Source of the DNA: Synechococcus sp. JA-2-3B'a(2-13)
Lineage (GTDB): Bacteria > Cyanobacteriota > Cyanobacteriia > Thermostichales > Thermostichaceae
Length of the DNA stretch: 64,000 bases
Assembly (NCBI RefSeq): GCF_000013225.1
Contig: NC_007776.1
Span: 1,641,001-1,705,000 of the forward strand
Direction of reading: 5' to 3'
Shown: in pieces, positions 44,058 to 54,936 of the stretch
Layout of the letters: each line of letters begins with the position of its first letter
How positions within the stretch are numbered: the first letter of the stretch is position 1
The notes under the pieces: model-generated
Seen by the model: only the letters and a program-made list of their open reading frames with translations
Databases searched by the model: none
Told to the model about the DNA's origin: nothing
Translations under genes and position numbers: made by a program

Positions 44058-44897
44058 ATGCAATGGAAGGGTCGGGTCGCCTACTTGGCAACCATGCATC
44101 GCAAAGAGCAGGTCATCGGCCCTCTCTTGGCCGAACATTTGGGGATCCAAGTCCAAGTAGCAACTTTTGACACCGACCAACTGGGCACCTTCTCGCGGGA
44201 GCGGCCCCGACCGGGGGATCCCATCCACACTCTGCGCCTGAAGATTGCAAGGGCTTTGCAGGATCATCCTGAAGCTCTGGGCTTGGCCAGCGAGGGGTCC
44301 TTTGGCCCCCACCCTCAGATCCCTTGGATCCCTTGGAATCAGGAGTGGGTCATGCTCAGGGTTTTTGAACCCGGCGCGGAGCCCTTGGAGCTGGTCGGCT
44401 ATGCAGAGAGCACCCAAACCAATTTCAGCCATCGCTGGGTGCAGAGCTGGGCAGAAGCGCTGGACTTTGCCCAAAGGGCGGGTTTTCCCCAGCATGCCCT
44501 GATTGCCCTCGACCGGCCAGAAAAGCCTCAGGTCATCCACAAAGGAATCCAAGATGAAGAGACCCTGAAGCAGGTGGTGGGGGAGATGCTGACTCGGCAA
44601 GGGGGCCTTCATCTGGAAACCGACATGCGGGCCATGTGCAACCCAACCCGGCTCCAGGTTATCGCAGCCGCCACCCAAAACCTAATCGCCAAGGCCCAAA
44701 GCCTGTGCCCGGCCTGCGGCACTCCCGGCTACTGGCGGATCCGCTCGATCTCTGGACTGCCCTGCGGCCAGTGTGGCGCCCCCACCCCTGTAACCAAGGC
44801 GTGGGTATATGGCTGTGCCCGCTGTTCCCATACCCACACCGAGCCTGTGGCAGAGCCCTGGGCGGATCCCGCTCAGTGTGCTTTCTGTAATCCCTAG
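44058..44897 (+). CDS. Hypothetical protein with C-terminal zinc ribbons (DUF6671-like)
   Basis: A 279-residue protein beginning VAYLATMHRKEQVIGPLLAE, with QVQVATFDTDQLGTFSRE and LHLETDMRAMCNPTRLQVIA. The C-terminal ~60 residues carry CPACG, CGQCG, CARC and CAFC motifs, probably two zinc-binding ribbons. This order resembles the DUF6671 family. No catalytic assignment is possible. It lies 69 bases downstream of bicA on the same strand. Confidence 0.72.
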   Translation: MQWKGRVAYLATMHRKEQVIGPLLAEHLGIQVQVATFDTDQLGTFSRERPRPGDPIHTLRLKIARALQDHPEALGLASEGSFGPHPQIPWIPWNQEWVMLRVFEPGAEPLELVGYAESTQTNFSHRWVQSWAEALDFAQRAGFPQHALIALDRPEKPQVIHKGIQDEETLKQVVGEMLTRQGGLHLETDMRAMCNPTRLQVIAAATQNLIAKAQSLCPACGTPGYWRIRSISGLPCGQCGAPTPVTKAWVYGCARCSHTHTEPVAEPWADPAQCAFCNP

Positions 44898-45091
44898 CCT
44901 TGTCTTGAGCCCGACCTCAGGCTCTCCAGAGCCGGCATTGTCATCCCCGCAGAGGAGTTGTAGTCGTTTCAGGTTAGGGTGAGACACCTGGGCTATAGAG
45001 AAAAAGCCCTTCGCTGTATGCACTCAACGTTTCAGACGTGGGTGCAGTGTCCTAGTCTGAATCGAAATGACCATAAAGGAAGGTTTGAACC

Positions 45092-45119
45092 AAAAAAGGG
45101 ATCCACTGCAGTGGATCCC
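45092..45119 (-). terminator. Terminator of the porin gene, built from the genome palindrome
   Basis: Positions 45098-45119 are a perfect 22-bp palindrome with GGGATCC at one end and GGATCCC at the other around a central CTGCAG. On the minus strand it is followed by six T, 37 bases beyond the porin stop. Confidence 0.85.
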
Positions 45120-45155
45120 CTAACCAGCTATGAACCTGCAAAAGAGGTCAACTCA

Positions 45156-46736
45156 TCAGAAGTTGAACACAGCCCGCAGAGCACCTACACCAATGGTTGG
45201 GTCGTTGTCCCCAGGTAGAGCACCATTGGGGTTGCTCACAAAGTAGGCCGCCGGGGTAAGGGTGAGGTACTCGTTCACCGGGAAGCTGTAGTAAACATCC
45301 ACAATGAACGGGCGGGTATCCCAAACTCCTTCGTTTTTGGTGGTCACAATTGGCTGGCCAAAAACCACACCCCCTTGAGCACCCTCAATGAACAGATCTG
45401 GGAAGGCGAAGCCAAACAGGAATCCGTTAAAATCTTCATCACCCGGATCGATGGTGCCAGCCGGTACCACATTGGGCAAGTTGTAATCCACATTGCCAGC
45501 AGTAAACCAGCCAGATACGATGACGCGGGGGGTAATCTCCCAGTTGGCAGCCACAGAAAAGGCGTTCACCCGTGCAGAGGTGGACACATTGGTTACTCTC
45601 AGAGGGCCACGGAAAAGAGCTGTACCGTTGGCCAAGAACTCAGGGCCATCGTTTGCCGTCTGCAGATAGGTACTGGCAAACTGCAGGTAAATCTCTAGAT
45701 TTTCATTCGGCAGGAAGCCCAGCTCCACCGCGTGGGCGCTATCGCTACCGGTTATACCGCTGTCGCCGAAGCCCTTGCCCAAAGCTTGAGCGTTCCTGGT
45801 GCTGTAGCTGTAGGCCAAGCGCAGTTGATCGGAGAGGCGGTAGCGGAAGCCAAACAGAGCTCCACCTGGCACATCCGCCGTGGAGTTGGGAGCATCAGCA
45901 AAGTCGGAGAGAGCTTCGAAGGGTGTGCTGTAGTTGAATACATCGAACACACCTGAGCCAACGATACCCGTGTAGATGGTAGCTGCTCGGTTGAAAGCTG
46001 GGAATTGGTAGATCAGCTTGGCCAGGGTGAAAGTGCCGCCGCCACGGCCGCCAAACTCAAGGCCGGGATCCCCATCAAAGAACTCAGTCACAGCATCGCG
46101 AGCTTGGAGACGAATGCGCAGGCGATCGCGACCCACAAAAGAAGCATCGAAGTTCAAGCGTACCCGATAGGGAAGAGTCATGTTGGCTTGGTTTTGCTCT
46201 GCTACTACCCTCCCATCAACAACTCTGTCTTCCGTGAGAGCGCTGCCTACAACAGCGGCGATGACTTGGGCATTCAACTTGGTAACCGGGTTGAAGACCT
46301 TCCCTTTCAAATCAGTAACATCGGCTTCCAGGGCATCCACCCGCCCGCGCAGGGCTGCCAGCTCAGCAGCAAATTCCTCTTGCAAGCGCTGCAGAGTGGC
46401 CAAGTCTTCCTTGGAGACTTTGTCGGCCAAACCGGCTGCAATCAACTCATTGATGCGATCCAGGCAGGCGTTCATACCAGCGGCAAACTCAAAGCGAGTC
46501 ATAGCCCGGTTACCGCGGAAGGTGCGGTCGGGGTAGCCGGCAATACAACCGTAGCGCTCCACCAAGGATTGCAGGGCTTGGAAGGCCCAGTCGGTGGGCT
46601 GCACATCCGAAAGCTCAGAGATGGAGGTGACCGGCCCGGTAGCTTGGGCATAAGCCACTCCAGGGGTCAGGATCGCTGCTGCGCCCAGGGTGCCGGCCAG
46701 CAGCGTTTTCCAGTAGTTCGCGTGTTTCACGGGCAT
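45156..46736 (-). CDS. Outer-membrane porin with SLH domain (SomA/OprB family)
   Basis: A 526-residue cyanobacterial major porin. A signal peptide (LAGTLGAAAILTPGVAYAQA) is followed by an SLH domain (SELSDVQPTDWAFQALQSLV, CIAGYPDRTFRGNRAMTRFE) that binds pyruvylated peptidoglycan-linked polysaccharide, a coiled coil (LQRLQEEFAAELAALRGRVD) and a C-terminal OprB-type beta-barrel ending in ...ALRAVFNF with terminal Phe. It passes small solutes and inorganic ions. It has a strong terminator and a structured leader. Confidence 0.93.
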   Translation of the reverse strand: MPVKHANYWKTLLAGTLGAAAILTPGVAYAQATGPVTSISELSDVQPTDWAFQALQSLVERYGCIAGYPDRTFRGNRAMTRFEFAAGMNACLDRINELIAAGLADKVSKEDLATLQRLQEEFAAELAALRGRVDALEADVTDLKGKVFNPVTKLNAQVIAAVVGSALTEDRVVDGRVVAEQNQANMTLPYRVRLNFDASFVGRDRLRIRLQARDAVTEFFDGDPGLEFGGRGGGTFTLAKLIYQFPAFNRAATIYTGIVGSGVFDVFNYSTPFEALSDFADAPNSTADVPGGALFGFRYRLSDQLRLAYSYSTRNAQALGKGFGDSGITGSDSAHAVELGFLPNENLEIYLQFASTYLQTANDGPEFLANGTALFRGPLRVTNVSTSARVNAFSVAANWEITPRVIVSGWFTAGNVDYNLPNVVPAGTIDPGDEDFNGFLFGFAFPDLFIEGAQGGVVFGQPIVTTKNEGVWDTRPFIVDVYYSFPVNEYLTLTPAAYFVSNPNGALPGDNDPTIGVGALRAVFNF

Positions 46737-46833
46737 GTTTCTCTCCTTGTTCTTTTCCTCACACCTTTTTGGCTGTAGGGATGTCTTCTAGAGGTAACCA
46801 ATTGCCTAACTCAAGAACAAGTCTGGCAACTGC

Positions 46834-46867
46834 GGACTTCGGTGAAGACATGATACAGCCGAAGTCC
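46834..46867 (-). promoter_or_regulatory. Perfect inverted repeat in the porin upstream region
   Basis: GGACTTCGG (46834-46842) and CCGAAGTCC (46859-46867) are complementary over nine bases with a 16-base spacer, about 100-130 bases before the porin start. It may be an operator or a leader hairpin; nothing links it to a known regulator. Confidence 0.4.
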
Positions 46868-47018
46868 ACATCGTCTACCACTTTACACACTTTCTGGGCA
46901 AGACTCAATGCGAGACCCAACTGCGGTAGATGATCGAGGCTCGATACCCACTACTCTACCTCAGGGATCCGGCCCTGGCTAGCGGGTGTATCCCCCAAAC
47001 TGCCAGCCTGGATGGGGA

Positions 47019-47090
<72 letters not shown>

Positions 47091-47131
47091 CCGAGGGATC
47101 CCAGTCCACCGAGTTTAGCATTCCCAAAGGA

Positions 47132-48295
47132 CTATTTCCCCATACCCAAGCTCTGCGCCTTCTGGTACACCTTGCCCTCGGTCAGGAGGGAAGGGGCAAT
47201 GCAGATCTCCACCTGCTGCATTTCTCGAAGATTGGCAGCCCCCAAGGTGGCCATGCTGGTGCGCAGGGCGCCCAAGAGGTTGTGGGTACCGTCGTCCAGG
47301 CGGGCGGGGCCGCGCAAGATTTCTTCCAAGGTGCCGGTGGATCCCACGCGGATGCGGGTGCCGCGGGGCAAGATGGGGCTGGGGGTAGCCATGCCCCAAT
47401 GAAAGCCGCGACCGGGGGCCTCATAGGCGCGGGCCAGGGGGGATCCGATCATCACTGCATCGGCTCCACAAGCGATGGCCTTGCAAATGTCGCCACCGGT
47501 CACCAATCCCCCATCGGCAATCACAGGGACATAGGCGCCGGTTTCCGCCAAAAACTGCTCCCGTGCAGCGGCACAGTCGGCAATCGCTGTAGCCTGCGGC
47601 ACTCCCACCCCCAACACGCCTCGGGAAGTACAGGCAGCGCCAGGGCCGATCCCCACCAAGACACCGGCAGCTCCGGCCTGCATCAGCTCCAGAGCGACAT
47701 CGTAGGTAACGCAGTTGCCCACCACAACAGGAATGGACATCGACCGGCAAAATTGGGCCAGATCCAGCAGTTCCATGCCTTCGGGAACCTTGTGGTGAAC
47801 GGAAACCACCGTGGCCTGGACGAAAAACAGATCCCCCCCGGCTTCAGCCACCAGGGGGCCGTATTGGGCGGCGTGGGCGGGCACACTGCTGGCTGCTGCA
47901 ATGGCGCCACCGGCCTTGATTTGGCGGATGCGCTCTTGAATCAGATCCGGCTTTACAGGTTCGCTGTAGAGGCGCTGCATCAGAGGCACAAACTCGTCTT
48001 TGCCCACCGACGCGATCTGAGCCAAAACCTCATCGGGATCGGCGTAGCGGGTTTGGATGCCATCCAGGTTCAACACCCCGAAGGCCCCCAGCTCCGAGAG
48101 CAAAATGGCCATTCGCACATCCACCACGCCGTCCATAGCGCTGGCGATGATGGGGATTTGCCGTTGGATCCCTCCCAGGGTGAAGTGGGTATCCACCAGG
48201 CTGGGATCCAGCGTTCGTCTGCCTGGGGCCAGCGCGATTTCATCCAGCCCGTAAGCGCGTCTTGCCTGCCGATTGCGGCCCAGTTGCACGTCCAT
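47132..48295 (-). CDS. guaB3: GuaB3 family IMP dehydrogenase-related protein
   Basis: A 387-residue TIM-barrel protein of the IMPDH/GMP reductase superfamily. [60 protein letters not shown] (phosphate-binding loop with the reactive Cys), [20 protein letters not shown] are visible. The CBS-domain insertion of ordinary IMPDH is absent, as in GuaB3. ATG 48295 ([10 protein letters not shown]) is preferred to the open frame from 48400. It may serve as a second IMP dehydrogenase. Confidence 0.9.
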   Translation of the reverse strand: MDVQLGRNRQARRAYGLDEIALAPGRRTLDPSLVDTHFTLGGIQRQIPIIASAMDGVVDVRMAILLSELGAFGVLNLDGIQTRYADPDEVLAQIASVGKDEFVPLMQRLYSEPVKPDLIQERIRQIKAGGAIAAASSVPAHAAQYGPLVAEAGGDLFFVQATVVSVHHKVPEGMELLDLAQFCRSMSIPVVVGNCVTYDVALELMQAGAAGVLVGIGPGAACTSRGVLGVGVPQATAIADCAAAREQFLAETGAYVPVIADGGLVTGGDICKAIACGADAVMIGSPLARAYEAPGRGFHWGMATPSPILPRGTRIRVGSTGTLEEILRGPARLDDGTHNLLGALRTSMATLGAANLREMQQVEICIAPSLLTEGKVYQKAQSLGMGK

Positions 48296-48396
48296 TTTTC
48301 CCCTGTTCTGCGGATCCTTGTTCTTATCATGCCGCCAAGGGGGGATCCAAGGCCAGCGAGAGTCTTGTTCTCTTGGCTGCGATCCCGGAGCGGGTC

Positions 48397-49191
48397 TCAA
48401 TCAGCCTCAGAGGTTCGAGGGGGCAAGGGCGTGAAAATGTGCCCTTCTTGCAGGTTGCCGAAACTGCGGCAGCGCTCGGATCCCCAGCGGAACCCGTAGA
48501 GGGCGATGTAAGCACACATCAAGGCATCCACTTGATCTTCGTAGTTTTTGAGCCGACGGCTCTTGAGGGATCCCACCTCCACTTGAAGCAGCTCCTCGTG
48601 GCCCTGGAGAGCCGGGTCAGCGGCAGCCAGAGAGCGCAGATGATGCTGGTAAAGTTGCCAAGCTTGTTGCCGTTCCGGCCAGGTGCGTCGAGGGCGGGCC
48701 TTGTATTTTAGAGTGCGGCTGAGGCCAAAGAGGCTTACCAAGGCGCTGTGGGGGAAGACCTCGGTCACTTGGCGGGTAAGTTTTCCTCGCTCGATGCTGG
48801 CCTGCTCCCGAAAGCCATAACTGGCTAGGGCTTGCACCAAGGCTTCCCCTCTCACCTGGCCGTTTTTTTCTAGAAGCCGGCGGTTGGCCGGGTGGGCCCC
48901 GGCTGCATAGGCGCGAAACACCCGGTTCAGTTCGGCCTCGGCCCGCCGTTGTCCTGTGAGGTTGGGAACCCGCAAGGGCGCATCCACCGCCACCAAGCAG
49001 GGATCTTCGCCCGCCTGAGCTTGAATATAGTCCAGGATCTCCTCATCCGTTTGGAGAATGCGGCTATCGACCAGATGGCCTGTCAAGTTCTGCCTGCCGG
49101 GATCCCCGAGCTGGACTCGCAGCGTGGCCAGACCGGAAGGGTTGCGGGGCGACCAAGCCAGATCCAGGCCAATGCAAATCAACTGAGCCAC
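48397..49191 (-). CDS. DUF429 RNase H-fold protein
   Basis: A 264-residue protein from a GTG start. ICIGLDLAWSPRNPSGLATL is the first strand with its Asp, CLVAVDAPLRVPNLTGQRRA contains a second, and DQVDALMCAYIALYGFRW the third acidic position, the pattern of DUF429 nuclease-like proteins with RNase H-like fold. The substrate is unknown. It lies 101 bases upstream of guaB3. Confidence 0.8.
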   Translation of the reverse strand: MAQLICIGLDLAWSPRNPSGLATLRVQLGDPGRQNLTGHLVDSRILQTDEEILDYIQAQAGEDPCLVAVDAPLRVPNLTGQRRAEAELNRVFRAYAAGAHPANRRLLEKNGQVRGEALVQALASYGFREQASIERGKLTRQVTEVFPHSALVSLFGLSRTLKYKARPRRTWPERQQAWQLYQHHLRSLAAADPALQGHEELLQVEVGSLKSRRLKNYEDQVDALMCAYIALYGFRWGSERCRSFGNLQEGHIFTPLPPRTSEAD

Positions 49192-49529
49192 ACCGCCTTC
49201 CCCTTCTCTTCAAGTTGGACAGAATCAGAGTCGTTATCAAAAAACCAGTTTGAGGCAGTTCCCGATTGCATGGCTCCGGCGCCCTCACCCCCAGACCCTC
49301 TCCCAAAGGTAGAGGGGGATCAACGTCACAGACAGTTGCGCTGCTGTTGCATGGGTATTGGGAATGATCCCGCCAGCTTGCCTGTCTTGATAAAAAATAA
49401 AAATCCATAAAAAAGGGATCCCACCAGGGGATCCCGAAAGATTCATCCAAGATGCCTGGCCAGGAAGCGAAGTGCCCATGGGCTCTTCGGTGAGCCTCAG
49501 GGATCCACCTCGCTGTGGCGGTCAACGGA
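49192..49529. other. 338-base gap with dispersed repeat and groEL terminator
   Basis: No gene is evident. A CCCTCACCCCCAGACCCTCT repeat copy with an inverted partner lies at 49281-49318, and the groEL terminator at 49409-49435. Confidence 0.7.
49409..49435 (-). terminator. Terminator of groESL, two GGGATCCC palindromes
   Basis: GGGATCCC at 49415-49422 and again at 49428-49435 pair with each other across five bases; on the minus strand six T follow, about 95 bases after the groEL stop. Confidence 0.85.
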
Positions 49530-51209
<1,680 letters not shown>

Positions 51210-51254
51210 TCAAGGATTCAATCGTTCGTTGAACTGCTGCTGAATCACTGACCA

Positions 51255-51566
51255 TTACTGAACAATGGCGAGAATGTCCCGCTCGGCCAACAGCACATAT
51301 TCATCGCTGCCCAGCTTGACTTCGGTTCCGGCATACTTGGAGTAGAGCACTTTGTCGCCGGCTTTCAGTTCCATCGGGATCAGCTTGCCCTCGTCGTTGC
51401 GCTTGCCAGGGCCAACAGCAACCACTTCCCCCACCTGGGGCTTTTCCTTGGCAGTGTCCGGCAAGAAGATCCCACCTGCGGTTTTCTCATCTTGCTGAGC
51501 GATTTTGACCAGCACGCGGTCGCCCAGCGGCTTCAGGGTAGAGACGTTAAGAGCTACTGCAGCCAT
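51255..51566 (-). CDS. groES: Co-chaperonin GroES
   Basis: A 103-residue lid protein with [20 protein letters not shown], the mobile loop [18 protein letters not shown] and [20 protein letters not shown]. It caps GroEL during folding. Transcription is probably repressed by HrcA through the CIRCE element 81 bases upstream. Confidence 0.98.
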   Translation of the reverse strand: MAAVALNVSTLKPLGDRVLVKIAQQDEKTAGGIFLPDTAKEKPQVGEVVAVGPGKRNDEGKLIPMELKAGDKVLYSKYAGTEVKLGSDEYVLLAERDILAIVQ

Positions 51567-51646
51567 GACGAATGTCCTCCGTGATCCTAAAGCACGAAGC
51601 TGAAGTTTTCATTTCCATTAGTTCCACTTCCCCGAAGGGAAGCGAC

Positions 51647-51673
51647 TTAGCACTCTCGACTTACGAGTGCTAG
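51647..51673. promoter_or_regulatory. CIRCE operator of groESL
   Basis: TTAGCACTC-N9-GAGTGCTAG matches the HrcA operator consensus TTAGCACTC-N9-GAGTGCTAA except for the last base. It overlaps the likely promoter upstream of groES. Confidence 0.95.
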
Positions 51674-51810
51674 TTTATCAGCCAACTTTCTGGCCTGACA
51701 ATAGCCTTTGTCAGCGGGATCCCGCTTTTGGCGGGTACGGTCGGGGTGCGGATCCCCCTACTTTTGGTGCCGGTGTGGGATCATGGCCTGAGTTGGGCTG
51801 GGTTGAGAAG

Positions 51811-52674
51811 GTGTGGATCCCGTTGTTTCAGGTGGATGCGTTTACGGCAGTGCCTTTTGCAGGTAACCCCGCGGCGGTGTGTTTGCTGCCTCAGGAGCTG
51901 CCGCAGGCGCTGATGCAGGCCATTGCCGCAGAGAACAATTTGTCGGAGACGGCTTTTTTACTGCCTCAGGGATCCCAGGGCGAGGTTCCCCACTATGGGC
52001 TGCGCTGGTTTACGCCGACGACGGAGGTGGATCTCTGTGGCCACGCCACCTTGGCTGGTGCCCATGTGCTGTTCACCGAGGTGCATCCTGAGGCGGAGAG
52101 GGTAGCCTTTTCCACCCGCAGTGGCCTGTTGCAGGTGCGGCGGCAGGGGGATCGCCTGGCCATGGATTTTCCTGCTCGCAGTCCGGAACCTTGGCCAGAA
52201 GCCAAAGAGCAAGTAGCAGCAGCTTTAGGAATCCCACCTGTGGAGCTATACCGGGGGGACATGGGGGTAGCGGTGCTGGCTTCGGCGGAACAAGTGCAGC
52301 AGGTGCAACCGGATCTGGCCCAGGTTCAAGCACTCCCCGTTCCGGGGTTGATCGTCACAGCCTCTGGGGCGGCTCTGGGGAATGGGCCGGATTTCGTCTG
52401 CCGCGTTTTCGCTCCTCGGCTGGGGATCCCGGAGGATCCGGTGACGGGATCCGCCCAGTGTCTTTTGATGCCCTATTGGGCCAAACGCCTGGGTCGCTCT
52501 GAGTTACAGGCCCACCAGCTATCCAGCCGCGGCGGGGAGCTCTGGTGTCGCGATCTCGGCTCTCGCGTGGAGATTGCCGGGCAGGCTGTGCAGGTGATCA
52601 GAGGAGAGCTGAGGCTACCTTGGAACCCTACCGAACAAAAAACACCCCGGATATGCTTCCGAGGTGCAGGCTAG
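51811..52674 (+). CDS. PhzF family isomerase/epimerase-like protein
   Basis: A PhzF-fold protein of about 287 residues. PLFQVDAFTAVPFAGNPAAV opens the first half, with the catalytic Glu in NNLSETAFLL, DLCGHATLAGAHVLF (conserved His) and the second-half LGIPEDPVTGSAQCLLMPYW. Substrates in this family vary widely, so the reaction is unknown. GTG 51811 is the start closest to the domain; the open frame extends to 51667. The last codons overlap the petCA terminator on the other strand. Confidence 0.85.
   Translation: MWIPLFQVDAFTAVPFAGNPAAVCLLPQELPQALMQAIAAENNLSETAFLLPQGSQGEVPHYGLRWFTPTTEVDLCGHATLAGAHVLFTEVHPEAERVAFSTRSGLLQVRRQGDRLAMDFPARSPEPWPEAKEQVAAALGIPPVELYRGDMGVAVLASAEQVQQVQPDLAQVQALPVPGLIVTASGAALGNGPDFVCRVFAPRLGIPEDPVTGSAQCLLMPYWAKRLGRSELQAHQLSSRGGELWCRDLGSRVEIAGQAVQVIRGELRLPWNPTEQKTPRICFRGAG
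52637..52666 (-). terminator. Terminator of petCA inside the phzF 3' end
   Basis: On the minus strand CACCTCGGA and TCCGGGGTG pair, followed by six T, 22 bases past the petA stop. On the plus strand the same bases encode the last residues of the PhzF protein. Confidence 0.75.
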
Positions 52675-52687
52675 GAAAGAGCTTGAG

Positions 52688-53671
52688 CTAGCCGAGGATT
52701 TCGGCGGCTTGAATGAGCTCCACCTGCTTTTTCTTCAGCACCAACAGCACCTGGGTAATGGTAATGGCTGCCAGGAAGGCCACCAGCCATTTCACCCGAT
52801 CCGGGCTTTGCAGCACCAGATCCCGCTCCACCTGGCCAAAGCCGCCCACATTGGGATTGTTGGTGACGGGATCCCCTTCTTTGACGCTGTCGCCAACGGC
52901 AACCACCAGCTCCGGCCCAGGTGGCACCACCAGGTTGTGGATCCCACTTTCGCTCTCGAAGCTGAGAACCCGCGTGCCTGGCAGCTCATATTCCGGGGGC
53001 ACCAGGCTGGCCAATTCAGCCGGCAGATCGCTGATATCGGAGTCGAGGGTGGCAATGTTGACCAGACGCCCCGTGGCTGGGGCGCGGAAGACGTTGTTGT
53101 TGCTGAGGCTGCCGTCGGGGTTGAGCTGACCGCGACCCCGGTTGGCCCCAATGTAAACGCGATACTTCATGAAGGCCACCGAGGGATCCTCTTTCGGGTC
53201 AGGGGCCACCACCGGGAAGACGATTTCTTGATGCTGCTCGCCCGGCAAAGGCCCGACCAAGAGGATATTGGGCTTCGCGTCGCTGTAGGGGGTGATGTAG
53301 GTCTCGGCAGTTTCTTGCCGTTGTTCCTCGGTCATCTCGGCTTCGGTGGCTAAACGGAAGCCCTCCGGCAAGACCACCACCGCGCCCACATTCAACCCAC
53401 CCTTGCTGCCGTCTGCCAGCACCTGCTGCTTGCTCAGGTCATAAGGGATCCCAACTTTGATGGTGAACACCTGGCCGGGGGTGACGGCCTGGGGCACCTC
53501 GGCGCGAGTGGGCATGGCGTTCAGGTGGCAGTTGGCACAGACAATTTTTCCAGTCGCCTCGCGGGGGTTGTCGTAGGCCATCTGGGCATAGTAGGGGTAG
53601 GCTGCCGCCGGACGTGCCCCCATCCCCAGCAGCAGCAGCAGCGCGCAGAAGACCAAGCCAATTCGCTTCAT
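52688..53671 (-). CDS. petA: Cytochrome f
   Basis: A 327-residue precursor. The signal MKRIGLVFCALLLLLGMGAR is cleaved before Y25 (AAA|YPYYAQ), and the mature Tyr1 amino group is the sixth heme ligand; C45, C48 and H49 in CANCH bind heme c. The large lumenal beta domain is followed by one membrane helix (VKWLVAFLAAITITQVLLVL) and a stromal tail. ATG 53671 replaces the longer open frame. It passes electrons to plastocyanin or cytochrome c6. Co-transcribed after petC. Confidence 0.97.
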   Translation of the reverse strand: MKRIGLVFCALLLLLGMGARPAAAYPYYAQMAYDNPREATGKIVCANCHLNAMPTRAEVPQAVTPGQVFTIKVGIPYDLSKQQVLADGSKGGLNVGAVVVLPEGFRLATEAEMTEEQRQETAETYITPYSDAKPNILLVGPLPGEQHQEIVFPVVAPDPKEDPSVAFMKYRVYIGANRGRGQLNPDGSLSNNNVFRAPATGRLVNIATLDSDISDLPAELASLVPPEYELPGTRVLSFESESGIHNLVVPPGPELVVAVGDSVKEGDPVTNNPNVGGFGQVERDLVLQSPDRVKWLVAFLAAITITQVLLVLKKKQVELIQAAEILG

Positions 53672-53793
53672 AACTCTCAGCTCAGAATGAATTTCCATCA
53701 CAGGTTTAGGACACAGTCTTGGAACAGCCATCTCGACAATTTGCCCCAAATCGTTCGGCAAAAGCCGGCACAGCCAGCGGGATCCCTTGCCCT

Positions 53794-54312
53794 TTAGGTT
53801 TCCCGGAAATCGGGGCCTTGCCAAGGGCTGAAGCGGACGTTGTCGCCATCCACAGTGGCGCTCACCAGCTCCAGCGAGCGGGGAGCCGGTCCCCGGATCA
53901 CCTTGCCATTGGCCGCATACTGGGATCCGTGGCAAGGGCACTTAAACAAGTTTTCCCCCACATTCCAGGGCACCACGCAACCGAGGTGGGTACAAACCGC
54001 GTTGAGGCCATAGTTGGCCACCGCCCCGTTGTCGATCACGATGTAGGTGGGATCCCCCTTCAAACCTTGGGCCAGCACCCGATCCGTAGCGGCATGGGTG
54101 GCCAACAGTTCACTGACGCTGATGGGCTTGCCGAGGGCGTCCTGAGCGATGAGGCCTTCCCCCCCTCCACCGGCAGAGGGCGGAATAAAGTACTTCACCA
54201 CCGGGTAGAGGGCGCCCACCACCACGACTCCCACAGAGCCGCTGAGCAGGGCATTGAGAAGAACCCGCCGGCTCATGGGGGGCGCTTCAAAGTTGCTAAC
54301 CGCTTCCGTCAT
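53794..54312 (-). CDS. petC: Rieske iron-sulfur protein of cytochrome b6f
   Basis: A 172-residue protein with an uncleaved N-terminal membrane anchor (twin Arg SRRVLLNALLSGSVGVVVVG), a flexible hinge (SAGGGGEG) and the Rieske domain. The 2Fe-2S ligands are C107 and H109 in CTHLGC and C125 and H128 in CPCHGS; C112 and C127 form the disulfide. It accepts electrons from plastoquinol and delivers them to cytochrome f. petA follows after 122 bases. Confidence 0.97.
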   Translation of the reverse strand: MTEAVSNFEAPPMSRRVLLNALLSGSVGVVVVGALYPVVKYFIPPSAGGGGEGLIAQDALGKPISVSELLATHAATDRVLAQGLKGDPTYIVIDNGAVANYGLNAVCTHLGCVVPWNVGENLFKCPCHGSQYAANGKVIRGPAPRSLELVSATVDGDNVRFSPWQGPDFRET

Positions 54313-54495
54313 AATGGCAAATGCAGACCTGAGAAGTTTTAACGTTCGTTGACAAGCGACATCATCCTAACCGACCCCTCTGGCCAATATCGTTAAGAAA
54401 TGCAACGCTGTAAGAGGCCGTGGCCTTCCTTCCCAAGGTGAGCGGCCCACCCAGCGCGATTGGAGCCAGATCCAAGCCAGCCTCAGACAAGTCTG

Positions 54496-54813
54496 ATGAA
54501 GGGATCCGACTTTCAAGCTTTGTTGCGCGAGAAGTGGGGCTATTCCTACGACGTGCAGCTGCGGCGTATCCAGCAGAAGGTGGTGCTGCTGGTGATGTGG
54601 CGCTATCTGGAGCAGCCCTCCTTCCCCTTGAGCGAGGCCGAGTATTTGGCCCACTTGGAGAACGTGCTGGCCCATTTGCAGGCTTGGGGGGTGTGGGAAG
54701 CGGTGCGTCGGGAAATCGAAGCCACCCGTCAGAGACCCCGTATGGGCAAGGCAGTGGCCATTCCTCTGGATTTGCAGAAGGTGGGGGAGCGGGTCTCGGA
54801 GTGGTTGCTGTGA
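54496..54813 (+). CDS. DUF3067 protein
   Basis: A 105-residue protein starting at ATG 54496 with MKGSDFQALLREKWGYSYDV, continuing QQKVVLLVMWRYLEQPSFPL and RPRMGKAVAIPL. This is the small cyanobacterial/plastid DUF3067 family, function not known to me. The gene is divergent from petC; the short spacer holds both promoters. Confidence 0.85.
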   Translation: MKGSDFQALLREKWGYSYDVQLRRIQQKVVLLVMWRYLEQPSFPLSEAEYLAHLENVLAHLQAWGVWEAVRREIEATRQRPRMGKAVAIPLDLQKVGERVSEWLL

Positions 54814-54936
54814 GTTCTCCGGGGGAGAAAAAAGTCCAAGCAAACCCAAGCGCCGGATTCTCCGGCTGGGCAAGAAACTCGAATGGGTCTCAGCTCAAAC
54901 GGCAGACCGGGAGTTTGCCCAACGGCCATGACCTCT

